Positions 1-13,375 of a stretch of 34,429 nucleotides of DNA are shown here, in pieces; the stretch's first letter is position 1, and each line of letters starts with the position of its first letter. Location of the stretch: contig JAYMTF010000524.1 of the NCBI GenBank assembly GCA_036897485.1, positions 1-34,429 of the forward strand, given 5' to 3'. The notes below the pieces were generated by a model. The model was not told where the DNA came from. It saw only the letters and a list, made by a program, of their open reading frames with translations, and ran no database searches. Source of the DNA: Pelargonium nanum. Taxonomy: Eukaryota > Streptophyta > Magnoliopsida > Geraniales > Geraniaceae. A program made the position numbers and the translations under genes.

Positions 1-201
1 TCTTTTCTTAATATGTGTGAAAAACTCTAGAACGACATTTAATTTGAAACGGAGGAAATATCTTCTTTCATCAACTTATTAGATTGTACAAAATTGGCTT
101 AAATGTAGAATAGTAAGTGTTAAACTAAATCTCCACATATATTCATGGCTAAATACTATATTTCTAATAGTTGAGGGACTAAAGAAAGTAACACTTTTTC
201 T

Positions 202-209
202 TATAAATA
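202..209 (+). promoter_or_regulatory. TATA box of the J-protein gene
   Basis: TATAAATA lies 110 bases before the ATG at 319, a normal plant spacing for a TATA box plus a 5' leader of about 80 bases. The leader is A/C-rich and has no upstream ATG before 319. Confidence 0.6.
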
Positions 210-318
210 GCAACCCCAAGCCTCAATTCTAGAACATCTTTCATTTACGCATTAAAGCAAAGAAACAATTCGAACTTCACCGTCACAACAAAATCCTACA
301 TTTGATTGTTTTGCAAAC

Positions 319-834
319 ATGGCATTCACAACCTTTTCACCGTCGGTTTTGGTCTCCTCCTCCTCCTCTGGCCAGTTGTTGGGCTCCTCCAACAGGCTTC
401 GTTCCGGTCCGGCCACCGTCAAGCTCCCTACGCGCCGCCACATGACCGCCACCGCCGCTTACGTGTCCGAGAGGACGATGAGGGTGCGCGTGGCACCGCC
501 GCCATCTGGTGGGTCCCTGTACGACGTGCTGGGAATAGAGTCCGGTGCCACGTGTCAGGAGATTAAGGCGGCTTACAGGAGATTGGCTAGAGCCGTACAC
601 CCGGATGTTAACGGTCAAAACAGTAGTAACGAGTTCATGAAAGTTCACGAAGCGTACGAGACGCTGTCGGATCCGGAGAGACGCGCCCACTACGACCGCA
701 TCCTCCTGATGCACCGCCTGAATTCCTCTCTGGCGATGACACCGTCCATGGCCGGCGTTTCAAGATCCACCGCCGCCAGATACGGTGGCTACGCCGCAAG
801 AAAGAACAACTGGGAAACAGATCAGTGCTGGTAG
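319..834 (+). CDS. Chloroplast J-domain co-chaperone, J11 type (single exon)
   Basis: Small DnaJ-family protein of 171 residues. J-proteins stimulate the ATPase of Hsp70 partners; the J11 group acts in the chloroplast stroma. Residues 1 to about 60 are rich in Ser, Thr and Arg with few acids, as in a transit peptide. The J domain spans about residues 66-130, with the HPD signature at 94-96 and the helix-IV pattern EAYETLSDPERRAHYDR. There is no G/F region, zinc finger or C-terminal substrate domain, so this is a type III J-protein. The C-terminus WETDQCW matches the ending I recall for Arabidopsis J11 (about 160 residues), so the length fits and the gene looks complete. The ATG at 319 is the first in frame and is preceded by a good TATA box. 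The gene has no introns. The next gene, also plus strand, encodes another chloroplast protein. Family assignment is firm; the exact orthologue is inferred. Confidence 0.92.
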   Translation: MAFTTFSPSVLVSSSSSGQLLGSSNRLRSGPATVKLPTRRHMTATAAYVSERTMRVRVAPPPSGGSLYDVLGIESGATCQEIKAAYRRLARAVHPDVNGQNSSNEFMKVHEAYETLSDPERRAHYDRILLMHRLNSSLAMTPSMAGVSRSTAARYGGYAARKNNWETDQCW

Positions 835-1185
835 AGACGAACTAATTAAATTGCACATATTAGTGATCGATTACTATCTAGTATTTGGTATTTGGGACCA
901 ACATGATTTCTGTATCTTATCATTAGCTAGGAGTTTTGGGTATTAGGTTTCCAGGAGCATACTCATTTGTGTACATAAAGCAGTGTTCTGATTCTGACGG
1001 CGATTATTTTTACAGCCTCATCCAATTTAATTTATGGGAACAGAATTTGCTATCTGTTCTATTTGTTTCATTTCTGGTTCAAGTTTAATGTATTGAGGAA
1101 AAAGAAAACTGTAATCAGAGAGTTGTCGAATAGAGGCATGATTTGGTTTTCTTATGATTTTTTTTAAGAATTTGGACATGATCGA

Positions 1186-1203
1186 TTTTTTTTTTTTTTT
1201 TTT
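1186..1203. repeat. Poly-T tract, 18 bases
   Basis: A run of 18 T between the J-protein and FNR genes. It is a simple mononucleotide tract and is likely length-variable. Confidence 0.9.
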
Positions 1204-1305
1204 AAGTAATCTTGAGTTGTTCCCCTGGTAATTAGTTAATTTGAATTTCTTGTGTACCATCTATTTGTCTGTAGGCTGTAGCAGAGTAAAATCCAAGAAG
1301 CTACT

Positions 1306-1345
1306 GTTAAAAAAATTCACAGTGAATAGTTAAAAAAATTCACAG
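1306..1345. repeat. Short tandem duplication, 17-base units
   Basis: The 17-mer GTTAAAAAAATTCACAG occurs at 1306-1322 and again at 1329-1345, a 23-base period, about 380 bases upstream of the FNR start codon. No function is evident. Confidence 0.8.
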
Positions 1346-1636
1346 CATTGGTTCTGAAAGTAAACAATTAATTGGGTTTATCCTGAATACTCACCTCAAG
1401 ACCATTAACAATGTAATGGATTGATTGGTCGTTTATACGTTCGACCAGTCGTATGAAATGGTGAAGAATCTTGTTTAAGTGACACCGTTTTGGTAGAATC
1501 TTGTAAATAATTGAGAGGAGGGAATGAGATTTTATGGTTGTCCTATGATTATGATATGGTATGATATTACAGACTCTATCTTGATAAAATCTAAAGCTGT
1601 GGAAGCACAGCCACTGAAACCATGCAACCACCCATT

Positions 1637-1643
1637 TATATAA
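1637..1643 (+). promoter_or_regulatory. TATA box of the FNR gene
   Basis: TATATAA lies 87 bases before the FNR ATG at 1724, followed by a C/T-rich leader typical of highly expressed photosynthesis genes. Confidence 0.55.
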
Positions 1644-1723
1644 TCTTTTGATCTTTCACTTTTGTCCTCCTCCTCACAACCCCATAATTAGCTCTGATCT
1701 CTTCACTTTCTCCACAATCAACA

Positions 1724-4006
<2,283 letters not shown>

Positions 4007-5164
4007 TTTTTGTTTTAGCAGCAGCACTGGCATTGGCATTGCTCATCTCATCTGTGCAATGTAGATAATATTTATGTGTAAACTTGATTTGTATGTAAAT
4101 TGTTTCACAGTTTTTTTGTAAAGCTGTTTCAATTATCTGCTGCTAGAAGGATTTGGCTTCAAATAAATTCATGGACCATACAATATATATAGTGCAAAAT
4201 TAACTCTTTGAACAGTTTTGATCTTTCCTTCATATTGTACCATTTCTATTGCATTTTCATGGCATGTAGAGGCCCAAACCAAATCATTTCATTGTTATCT
4301 ATTTAGATTTAAAGGCCCAATTTTGACTTCTTGAGGCCTTGAAATAGAAAGTAAATGGAATCTGATTACATGTCAAATACATGTAAGCCTGTAAGGCGCT
4401 GCGATAGGTGGAAAGTGGGTCGAATCTTGTATTTTTGGGCAGCTTTGGTTTTCAGGGGGTGGGGTAGTGGGTCTCATCTTGTGACAGCTGTAATGGACAA
4501 CTAGGATTTAATTTCAAAGGCACATGCTTTTGACATGTATGACGGCTGCATGCATGAATCATTTCTTTAAGTTGATATCATATTCTTTTCCTAAATCAAG
4601 ACATGAGATGACCTAACTATTTGTCACAACTCACAAGTTTCCTTACAATCAACAGTGACAAAACTGTAACATAGTCATCATCATCATGGTGTAAAGTTGG
4701 TGTTTATGGTCATAATAAATAGAAAACTTGTTATAATAAGCAAAGGTTGTGACAAAAATGGAGGTCTAAATTGCTCCAATCTGGTTGGGCTCGCCTTTTT
4801 GCATCATCAGCTAATAGTGATTAAAAAATGCAAAAACATGCACATCAAGATTGCTTAAAAATTGTTATCACCTCCACAATGATGGAAGATTACAAAGCAA
4901 ATGATGCCATTTCTTTCAAGTGGGTCTAATCAGCTAATGATTCTCAAGCCACAGGACAATAGCTCCCAGACACTCCATTTTTGTTCACAATGTGATCCAT
5001 GAATTATTGGATCATTTGAGTGGCAGCTCCAAGAGAAATTTATTTTAATTTTCTTTTTGTGCTCAATACTATATAGGAGTATATGATAACCATTTATTTT
5101 AATTTGGAAATGTTAGGATTGAATTAGAAAGAGTGTGGTCCAGTCAAAAAAGGATTTTATTATA

Positions 5165-5421
5165 TCCTCCATCCGCCTCAAAATGAGTGTCTTGTTTGTT
5201 TAAATTTTTTGTCCCAAAATGAGTGTCATGTTTCTATTTTTAGGTTATTATATTATTGTTTTTCTCATATTACTCTTATCACTTATGCACTAAAGGAAAA
5301 TCTAATACATGGAGTGTAGGAGGGAAAGTGAGAGTAATATTGAAAACACATTAATTTATCTGGTAATCCTTAATTTTTGCAAAAATAAAAACAAGACACT
5401 CATTTTAATATGGAGGGAGGA
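5165..5421. mobile_element. MITE, Stowaway-like ends
   Basis: A 257-bp element whose ends are inverted repeats of roughly 35 bases: the left end has CCTCCATCCG then AAAATGAGTGTCTTGTTT, and the right end is the inverse ending in ATGGAGGGAGG. The terminal CTCC-rich sequence resembles plant Stowaway (Tc1/mariner-type) MITEs. The expected TA duplication is not clear on the right side. The interior is AT-rich and non-coding. Related ends occur at 19365-19645 and, less clearly, near 12481 and 16087. Confidence 0.75.
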
Positions 5422-5822
5422 CATCCTAATTTCAATAGGAGTAGTGTCATTTTCTTGTGTAATTACAAGGCCAGCTGTTTAACACCTTTTTTTCGTTATG
5501 ATTTTAAAAAATAGGGTGAGTGCTTTATCACACAATTTTATTAATATCATGTGGTAGACCCAAGTTGGAGGATGATATTTTAAGTAGATATTAAAACTAG
5601 ATGGTAGTGCCAAGAGGATGGTTCCATTGTTTGATAGGACAAATTATCCACATTTTTTGCAAGTTGGCTCATGAGAAATTAAAGTGGAAAAGCTATCATA
5701 TATATGCATCTACTTGGCCAAAAAGGCCATTAGGCAACAAAAACATGGGTTAGATTATATACAGAACATACACAAGATTTTGATAGATGGTTAATGTTTA
5801 AACAGATAATAAAGTGTCTCGC

Positions 5823-5925
5823 TCTAAATATAAGGTCAATGATTAAATATAATTTATGAAGATTGACATTTTAGTCTAAATATAAGGTGATTGATCAAAT
5901 ATAATTTTGGAAGTCAAACTCTACA
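5823..5925. repeat. Diverged 52-base tandem repeat
   Basis: TCTAAATATAAGGT starts two neighbouring units at 5823 and 5875, followed in both by a similar AAATATAATTT stretch and then a TTGA(C/T)ATTTTAG phrase. AT-rich, non-coding. Confidence 0.55.
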
Positions 5926-8665
5926 AATAAGATTGATATTTTAGTAGTGAAAGACTGAAAGTCAACATCATTATGTATACCTCATCTGCTCATCATCACA
6001 TTTCACAAAATTAAAACTTGAAAATTTATACATGTCTAAACGTAAGTAACCATACAAAATGAAACATGCATCTAATATAGTTTTTTCTTCTCTTGATGAT
6101 AATTTTCTTGATTTTATTCATCATGTCGTATCATGAAAATTTGTTTCGTTCTATATATCGTGTATGCTATATTGCTATTTTCTTTCATATCAACCTTTTA
6201 TTTTCTTCATAACTTTTATTTATTAACATATAGTTTACGAATTTTTTATACTGTGTTTGACAAATGAACAAGAGAGAAATTCAAACGTTCTTGAAAAATA
6301 TTCCAACGAACAACTACCAAACGGTTATTCATATGAAAGTATGTCATTTGATTATTTGTAGATTTGATTGAATGTGATTTATATACAAGTTTACGTTTGT
6401 GTAATTTCATTAATATTTAATGTTTATTATGCTCATTAACTTTAAAAATAGTGTATATTTTTAACCTTTTGTTTTTACAGATAAAAACTAGCATATGATG
6501 TAATTTGGAGTGCATGTTCATGCATGTAGGTGCTAGTGGTTGTGGAAATTGATGTTGATATATCCCACAGCCACCAGACATACCATTTCAATTTCTAACC
6601 AACAAAACCAAACCAAGCCTGATCAGCAATGCATTTCACTTTCACACTTCACTAAAACTCTCAATTAATTCACAGTCAAACTTGTTATTTCCTTAAATAA
6701 GCTGGCGGCTTTACTGTTTAACAGTTTAAATTAACATGTCATTATAGTTTGTAAGTATTTTCACAACATAATTATTGGCACATCTTATTTGACCAAATTT
6801 TACCTGATAATGAATATGAAACAACCTAAACCTGAACCTGAATATGAACCTACCAAGTTGCATCAAAATTAATTTCCTTCCTAATTGTAATGATGTTGTG
6901 GAATTGCAAAGTGAATGTTCATATCAACTACCATTACTGTTGTTTTTCAGACAATTTCCAACTACCTAGACTACCTGTTACTGGCTCGTGTTATTTAATT
7001 TTCTCATGGATTGCAATATCTGAAATTACTATATATTAAATTCATCCGGAGATACAAAAGTTGACCTTGTCACCTTTACCAGGAAAACTAGGGTCCATAT
7101 CTTATCTTGTTTGTTGAGAATTTTTATTGAAAAGCAAGCCAAAAATGACTTCTCATTCTAAACTACCTCTTTCCTTCTCAGTTCTCACTACTTACTTTTG
7201 TGGATAATAAAATATAGTATGTGGAAATGTTCAATCCTCCTCATTTTGATCATGGAGTCAAATATATTTGAAAAATCCACAACAATTTATGTTCAACAGC
7301 ATGATCACCAACTTAGCTACATATTACAATTTTCAACGATCCTACTAATAAGAAATTATGTGTCTGGTGATCTTCTTTGATTATCAATAATTTATCTAAT
7401 TTTGTTCATATATATCTCAACAGCTGTTCATTGAGAGTTGTAGAATTGATTGCACTAATCCAAGTTTGGGTGTGCCGGCTTTTTTGAATCAGGAATTGTC
7501 TAAAATCCAAGAGATAAACAGGATTTGGGTCCAACAAACAGAAGCACAAATTAGGACACCTAACTGTCATCAGGAATCAACTTGCCTACCTTACCATTTA
7601 ATATATTGGTCCTTCAAGCAACGCAATTATACTGTGAAACGGACTTTTTTCACTAAGTGATTGTTTGGTAACACTTCTACATGCCTGAAAATTCTGACTT
7701 TCTTTGTTGTATATATGTTGCTACATAAGTCAATGACGGGATAAAAATTGATATGAATGTTCTTTTGGGTAATTTTAGATTGCTCATGTAGTAACTGATG
7801 TTTTCTAAGAAGCTAATTTCTTTTTTACTTCTAGCACACAAAAGTAGAATGAAAAATAAACTAATTTTTTTGGTATACTTCCAAGAAGCCTGAAGATCTA
7901 AAAGCTCTTGTGAGCCTTGAAGGCTCCCATAGAGCTCGTCCTCATATCTCCAGACCAATTCCTAAGTAACTACCTCAAGATACGAAGATCAATCAAATTA
8001 CACAAGTCACCAAACAAAGTTTGAAAGTTTTGTTTTGATCCCTCAACGAAGATCTTATCGGACGTTATGCTTGAGGCAACCTTGCGGGAGATGTACACGT
8101 GCAACCGTGCGATATCGCGACATTTTACTCTGTGTCACAACCTTGACTCCACACACCCTTTCAATATGGCGGCCTTGCACCCTATGTTGCAGCCCTAGAC
8201 CATGAACAATCTTAGTGAACAAGACGACAAACATTTCTAGTGCGCCTGATTTTACCCGTTCAAGATAATGCATTTATCATCTTTTAATGTTTTAATCGAT
8301 AGTATACACTGTGCATAGTGCATTACTAACTTAATATCCAGTAAAATAAGATAAGTTACTAAAGTAGTCCATTTATTATAAAGAATGAAACAGATTAGTT
8401 ATTATGTTTGCTAGTAACCTCTACATTTGAATACAAAATTCTTGTAAACACTTGCACCCCTGCATGTTAGCATCCCATTTTGTACCAACAGAAATTGGTA
8501 CAAAATCTGACACAGTTAACGTATTTGGTTGCTCGAAAATACAACCTCATATTTGATGACTAGTAGACTGCATAATCACTGTTACCAAAAAAATAAAAAC
8601 AATGTGTAATCACTAATCATACAATACAAAAAGTAACAAAATAAATAAATAAAAAGACGATCATT

Positions 8666-8692
8666 TTGACCCACGACCACGACCACTTGACC
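8666..8692 (+). promoter_or_regulatory. Pair of W-box motifs upstream of the thaumatin-like gene
   Basis: TTGACC occurs at 8666-8671 and 8687-8692, about 215-240 bases before the start codon of a PR-5-family gene. W boxes (TTGAC plus C or T) bind WRKY factors and are common in defence promoters. The motif is short, so functional use is inference. Confidence 0.4.
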
Positions 8693-8783
8693 AAAAACCG
8701 CAATGCAGCCACGCAAGGTCATGGGCCCAACAATACCGGACACGTAGGCTACACTCCCTCAACTTCTTCCTTACTTTCCTCTC

Positions 8784-8790
8784 TATATAT
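8784..8790 (+). promoter_or_regulatory. TATA box of the thaumatin-like gene
   Basis: TATATAT at 8784-8790 is 115 bases upstream of the ATG at 8905, with a C/T-rich region around the likely transcription start. Confidence 0.55.
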
Positions 8791-8904
8791 GGCCCGAGTC
8801 CTCATGAAAATAAAATCTACACTCTCCTTTCATTTTTCAACAAGATTCGAAGAGAAGAGAGTGAAGCTTTTCCAATCCACGCGCCGCCGCAATCTCCCAA
8901 TCCA

Positions 8905-10117
8905 ATGGCGCAATTTACCATCTTCGTTTCCATTTTCTCTGTATTCATATCCGTAGCCCACTCCACAACCTTCACATTCGTCAACAAATGCGACTACACC
9001 GTCTGGCCTGGCATTCTCACCAACGCCGGCGTCCCGCCGCTCCCGGTCACGGGATTCACCCTCCAGAAGGGCGAGCCCAAGCCGGTTTCCGCCCCCGCCT
9101 CCTGGGGCGGCCGCTTCTGGGGCCGCACCAAATGCTCCCAGGACTCCACCGGAAAATTCTCATGCCTCACCGGAGACTGCGGCACTGGGAAGGTGGAGTG
9201 CGCCGGCAATGGCGCCCTCCCTCCGGCGACTCTTGCCGAGTTCACCCTCGACGGCTCCGGCGGGATGGATTTCTTCGATGTGAGCCTCGTCGACGGCTAC
9301 AACCTCCCCATGGTGGTAGTTCCCCAGGGCGGCTCCGGCCAGAACTGCACCAACACGGGGTGCGTGGTGGATTTGAACGACTCGTGCCCGTCGGAGCTGA
9401 AGGTGATGAGCGACGACGGAGATCGCGTGGCCTGCAAGAGCGCGTGCGAGGCGTTCCAGCAGCCGCAGTACTGCTGCAGCGGCGCGTATGGATCACCGGA
9501 CACGTGCAAGCCGTCCTCGTACTCGGAGGTGTTCAAGAACGCGTGCCCACGCGCGTACAGCTACGCCTACGACGACAAGACCAGCACCTTCACCTGTGCT
9601 GACGCCGATTACACCATTACCTTCTGCCCTGCGCCCAACACCAGGTAAATTTACTCAAATACCCATCCTCCATTTTAGTCCCCTCCTAATTCCTAAAGGA
9701 CAATTTTGTCAATTAAAAACAAAAGTTGTCAGTCAATTTGAACGTTTGGGGTTGTAGCCAATGGGAGAGACAACAAGAGAATATGTCTGAGTTCTGACTC
9801 CATATTTTAACGTTGGAGTCCAAAAACGCAAAAAACGAGGACTTTCATGGTCGTTTGTACACGTAGGACAGTGAATCTAACGGTTACTTACTTTACCGTG
9901 CAGCAAGAAATCGTCTCAGGAACAGCAAAATGAGGACACAACCACTGGCAGTGGCTCGAACAACTTACCTACAAATACAAGTACGATCAACAGCACCATG
10001 GTGTACGAGGGAGCCTTGGACCAAAGTGACGTGTCATCGTCCTCAAGCATCCACGTGTTGAGATCACACGGCGTTGCGGGATTAATAGTCGGCATCACGT
10101 TGGCCATTTGGCTGTAG
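8905..10117 (+). CDS. Thaumatin-like protein (PR-5 family) with GPI-anchor-type C-terminal tail, 2 exons
   Basis: Extracellular thaumatin-like protein; relatives bind or degrade beta-1,3-glucans and act in defence or development. Exons are 8905-9644 and 9904-10117, with a GT-AG intron, and the joined frame gives 317 residues. Residues 1-20 form a signal peptide (hydrophobic, ending AHS). The thaumatin domain follows to about residue 244, with 16 Cys as in large TLPs, the WGRT arginine, AEFTL glutamate and FFDVSLVDGYN aspartates of the acidic-cleft set, and the QYCCSGAYG segment. Exon 2 adds about 70 residues: a Ser/Thr/Asn/Gln-rich linker with N-glycosylation sites (NTS, NST), then a small-residue patch and a hydrophobic end GVAGLIVGITLAIWL, as in GPI-anchored TLPs. 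Exon 1 is much more GC-rich than its surroundings. If the intron is kept, a TAA directly at the donor ends the protein at 247 residues. Domain call is firm; anchoring is predicted. Confidence 0.93.
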
Positions 10118-11287
10118 AGGATCTTAGCTTTTTGGATTGTGGTGGGCCCTGAAGCAAGGGGGTTGACGAGGAGTCGAGTCAGGATGGTAAAGTTTCAACC
10201 GTGTGATTAAGAGACACGTAGATATGATGGCGATGTTGTGTATATGGTGGTGGTGGTGATCTACACGGGAAATTCAGCTACTTTTTATTTATTTCGTAGT
10301 TTAGTGGTTTTTTTTTTAATTATTAGAATTATTCAAATTTAAATGTGTAGTTTAGATCTACTAATTCTTAAGGAGGGGAAGGGATTCATTTATTGTTTTT
10401 AGAAGCATATATTAAAATTTTAATATTATTTTAATGTAACGCACTACATTTTTTGGTGCTTAGACAATGAAAGGAAATCCGATTCAATTTATCTTCTATT
10501 TTATTATATTAAAATAAGCTAATTGGAGTCTACATTTGTTGAACAACATTTCTCGAAAATGTGGAGATGTTAATAATAATAGCTATATCTATTATTGGAG
10601 GACCAACTATATAATATAGTTTTATATAAAAGGACAAGGGTAGGTTGAGTTGAGTGAGGCTTGTCACTCAATTTTGTGAAGCTAAATTGATTCAATCAGT
10701 TCACATCAATCCAGTTTCGTGCATTAATTCCAGTCTATAACTCTATATGGAATGAAAAAGGTGTGATAGAACCTAAGAGGCTTCTTTGCAGCAACAGGCC
10801 CAACAGGTTATGATTTGTTCCAAGTTATTGAAGCCCAAAACAAGACTTTATGCGCCGAAGCCTGAAGCTACCATACAACCTGCAATTGGAAAGAAAAAGA
10901 AAAATAGGTAGTTGAGTATTTTGTCAAAAATCTTCTCCATTTTATACCTTTGAAGCTTTTCATATTGAATTGCTTCATATAAACCCTAGTCCATCTTGGA
11001 TCGTGCTATATTTATAATTGTTTTGGTTTAGCAGTAGGCATGTAGAGAGTTGCTCTGATGTATTTCTTGGTGTTCTACAATTTAAAATTGTTAACGTCGT
11101 ACACTCTAATTTTCAATCAATTCATTAATTCGATCGTAACCAATATATTGTGTATGAGTATATGCTTCATTCAACCGTAACACATTTCAAGTGGAAATGA
11201 GAACTATGAATTGAATTTCTTATATTATTTATTAAATTATAAATCCATAGTACCTCCTGTACTGAAGTATTCAACTCCATGCATTTT

Positions 11288-11344
11288 CACGCCCTCGTTA
11301 GAAGACCAAAACTTGAGTCTGGCGTCTTAGACCACTCGGCACCC
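11288..11344 (-). pseudogene. tRNA-Leu(CAA) remnant, 3' part lost
   Basis: On the minus strand 57 bases follow nuclear tRNA-Leu(CAA): D-arm GCCGAGTGGTCTAAG, anticodon arm CCAGACTCAAGTTTTGG with anticodon CAA, then the long Leu-type variable arm ending GGGCGTG. The T-arm that should follow (GGTTCAAATCC type) is absent, replaced by unrelated sequence, and the acceptor stem is not recognisable. One anticodon-stem pair is G-T instead of G-C. It is therefore a dead tRNA gene or a piece of a tRNA-derived retroposon. Confidence 0.8.
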
Positions 11345-11763
11345 ATGCACTATTAATGTTATAGATAAATTCTAATTGAAACATATATTTTCATATTTGC
11401 CAACTTAATTATGCATGAAATAGATAAAATAATCAAGTTGGTGGTCGACCACATTCATATAATTGTTGGTCGATCACGTAGTGTAATAGTTATAGAAAGA
11501 TGGTCGACTATTGTTTCCTTTAACACATTTTGTGTACACTATCATATTCAATTTCAGTTTGGTCAACCATACAAAAAAAAAAAAGAATTTGTAACGTTGA
11601 AAAAGAGAGATTTGGGTTTTATTATTTTACTTGAGGGTATTTCGGTCGTCATAATATTTCATAATACCTTTTAATCAATTTTTCCCGAACAATCATTTCG
11701 AAATACCTTTAAAATAATTAATTGATAAATAGATATATAGTTGAAAAATGATGCAAAAAAATT

Positions 11764-11830
11764 CTTAACTTAATTGGTGGAGTGTTTTCATCATTATGAT
11801 AACATCGTTGGTTCAAATCTTTATTTAAAT
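11764..11830 (+). repeat. tRNA-like (SINE-type) fragment
   Basis: TTAATTGGTGGAGTG followed about 25 bases later by GTTGGTTCAAATCT has the order and spacing of RNA polymerase III A and B boxes. There is no paired acceptor stem and no target duplication, so this is at most a degraded SINE head. Confidence 0.3.
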
Positions 11831-12694
11831 AATTTTTAATGGTGGTTGTGATGAAAAATTTCGAGTTTATATTAACAAAAGTACAATGATATATATGAGA
11901 AAATTAATAATTTTAAATAATAAATCTTTAATCTCTATAAAAATGAAAACGTGAACAATTATTTTGAGACATACTAAGTATTTATTTTGAACGAAGGAGG
12001 AGAATACAGTTAAAATTTGAGTCATGTTATACAATAGATTGGTATTTTTCTCACTCTTGATGAGGCCATCACATATTTTCTTCTCATAGAAACATTGTTG
12101 ATATGGTTGTTTAAGCTAGGTAACTACTAACTTAATTCCAGCCATAATTATCATTGGCTGGAAGCAAGAATTGAAAGTGACATGAGATACATAGTAAGAA
12201 TTAAGTACTCCATCTCAAAATCTAACAATGCTCCAACCTAAAAGGAAACATAACATGATGTTCACATTTTTCAGTATAGTGTAAGAAATAAGAGTTTAAA
12301 CTTATTTGGTTAAATTCAAGTTTCAATGACATGTACATATAAGTAATTAAGCATTCAAACTTCTCAGTTGAAATTCTAAAAATTAAAGTATAGAGTGTTT
12401 AGTCTTGAACATTTGACTTATTTGTATTGCACATGGATTCATATGTATAAAACTTATGAATTCTACAACTATACAATAATCACTCCGTCTCAAAATGATT
12501 GTTATATTTTCTCTTACATATTTGTTTCAATATAAGCATATGTCTTTCTTCAAAAAATATTGTTTTTGAAATGTATTAATTAATATTACGAGTATAAATA
12601 TTGCTCATTTCGTTTCATGTATTATTTTATGTCTTTAATAAAAATAAGAAAAAAGTTGATGTTCTAATTTTTTTTTTGTTTGTTTTTAACTATG

Positions 12695-12880
12695 AGGTTT
12701 TCGAAGCGGGTCCGTGATCAACACCATATCATATTTAGACTAATCCTCATTCGAGTCGGGTAAGATTATAAGGGCGGCAAAACTCTCCCTATCAAATTTT
12801 AACGCAGCTACATTTCGATCTCAGGTTAAACTGAAACAACCTCTTACTAGTTGATCCACGTGCTAGACGGTAATGTTCTA
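12695..12880. repeat. Dispersed repeat, copy 1 (with 16290-16490)
   Basis: Shares AGCGGGTC, ACCATA and AGACTAATCCTCATT with a segment near 16310-16380, in the same order. Both sit in gene-free DNA. Probably a degraded SINE or MITE family; no ends could be set. Confidence 0.35.
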
Positions 12881-13375
12881 AAAAATTTCTTGTCATTGTA
12901 ACAAATTATGAGTTTTTTTTGTAGGCTATTTTTTTTTAGTCTATTTGGACTTCGGCCCAGGCAAAAACTTCAGATTACTTGGGCCTAAAGCTCAAATAAT
13001 ATTATGGTTCAAAGCTAAAAAAAATCAATAGTCAAGGAACCGCCACGGCCACGCCACCTAGAAAATAAAAATATAAAAAAATGAAACCATTTCTGTGAGT
13101 AAAAGTGAAATGCGTTCACCTACATCAGACAGCTACGTTGTGTCGCAAACAAACCGTGAGATGATTGATAAGTTGATGAAACATCTGATCAACGGCTGAG
13201 CTTGGAGAGCAATCATCCTCTGCAACAGCACCCACACCTTCCTTGCACATATCCACACTCGCGTCCCCATTCCCAGACTCAAAGACTCTCTCATCTCTCT
13301 CCCACTTTACTCGTTCCTTTTCAACCATCGCCGCTCCGGTGGTGTTTCTCGGCGTTACTCGCTCCCGTCGTGTCC

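Larger units (their letters stand above)
4007..8655. other. Gene-poor stretch between FNR and the thaumatin-like gene
   Basis: No convincing coding region. The first ~150 bases are the FNR 3' UTR, with an AATAAA-like signal near 4160. The rest is AT-rich and holds a MITE at 5165-5421 and a diverged 52-base tandem repeat near 5823-5925. A less AT-rich patch near 8040-8270 gives a 72-codon open frame without recognisable features. I saw no tRNA or conserved RNA here. Confidence 0.6.
10118..13200. other. Gene-free stretch between the thaumatin-like gene and CIP8-like gene
   Basis: After the TLP 3' UTR (GT-rich, to about 10300) this is AT-rich DNA with no supported gene. It holds a tRNA-Leu remnant (11288-11344), a tRNA-like patch (11764-11830), a perfect 9-bp hairpin (12136-12144 with 12155-12163, loop 10) and a half MITE end near 12481. 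A segment at 12695-12880 resembles 16290-16490. An open frame at 11411-11674 has no recognisable features and AT-driven composition. Confidence 0.55.

Noticed and set aside
7466-7660. 64-codon plus-strand frame near 7.5 kb
   Set aside because: No homology recognised and composition like the surrounding AT-rich DNA.
8055-8273. 72-codon minus-strand frame in a less AT-rich patch
   Set aside because: No domain, no start context, no splice partners; likely a chance open frame.
9242-9536. Open frames antisense to the thaumatin-like exon
   Set aside because: They are shadows caused by the high GC content of that exon and have no independent support.
12136-12163. Perfect 9-bp hairpin considered as a microRNA precursor
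   Set aside because: The stem is far too short for a plant miRNA precursor and flanking arms do not pair.
13202-13375. 58-codon N-terminal extension of the CIP8-like protein
   Set aside because: It begins at TTG, there is no upstream ATG in frame, the sequence is a C/T-rich leader, and MADAPP matches the known CIP8 start.
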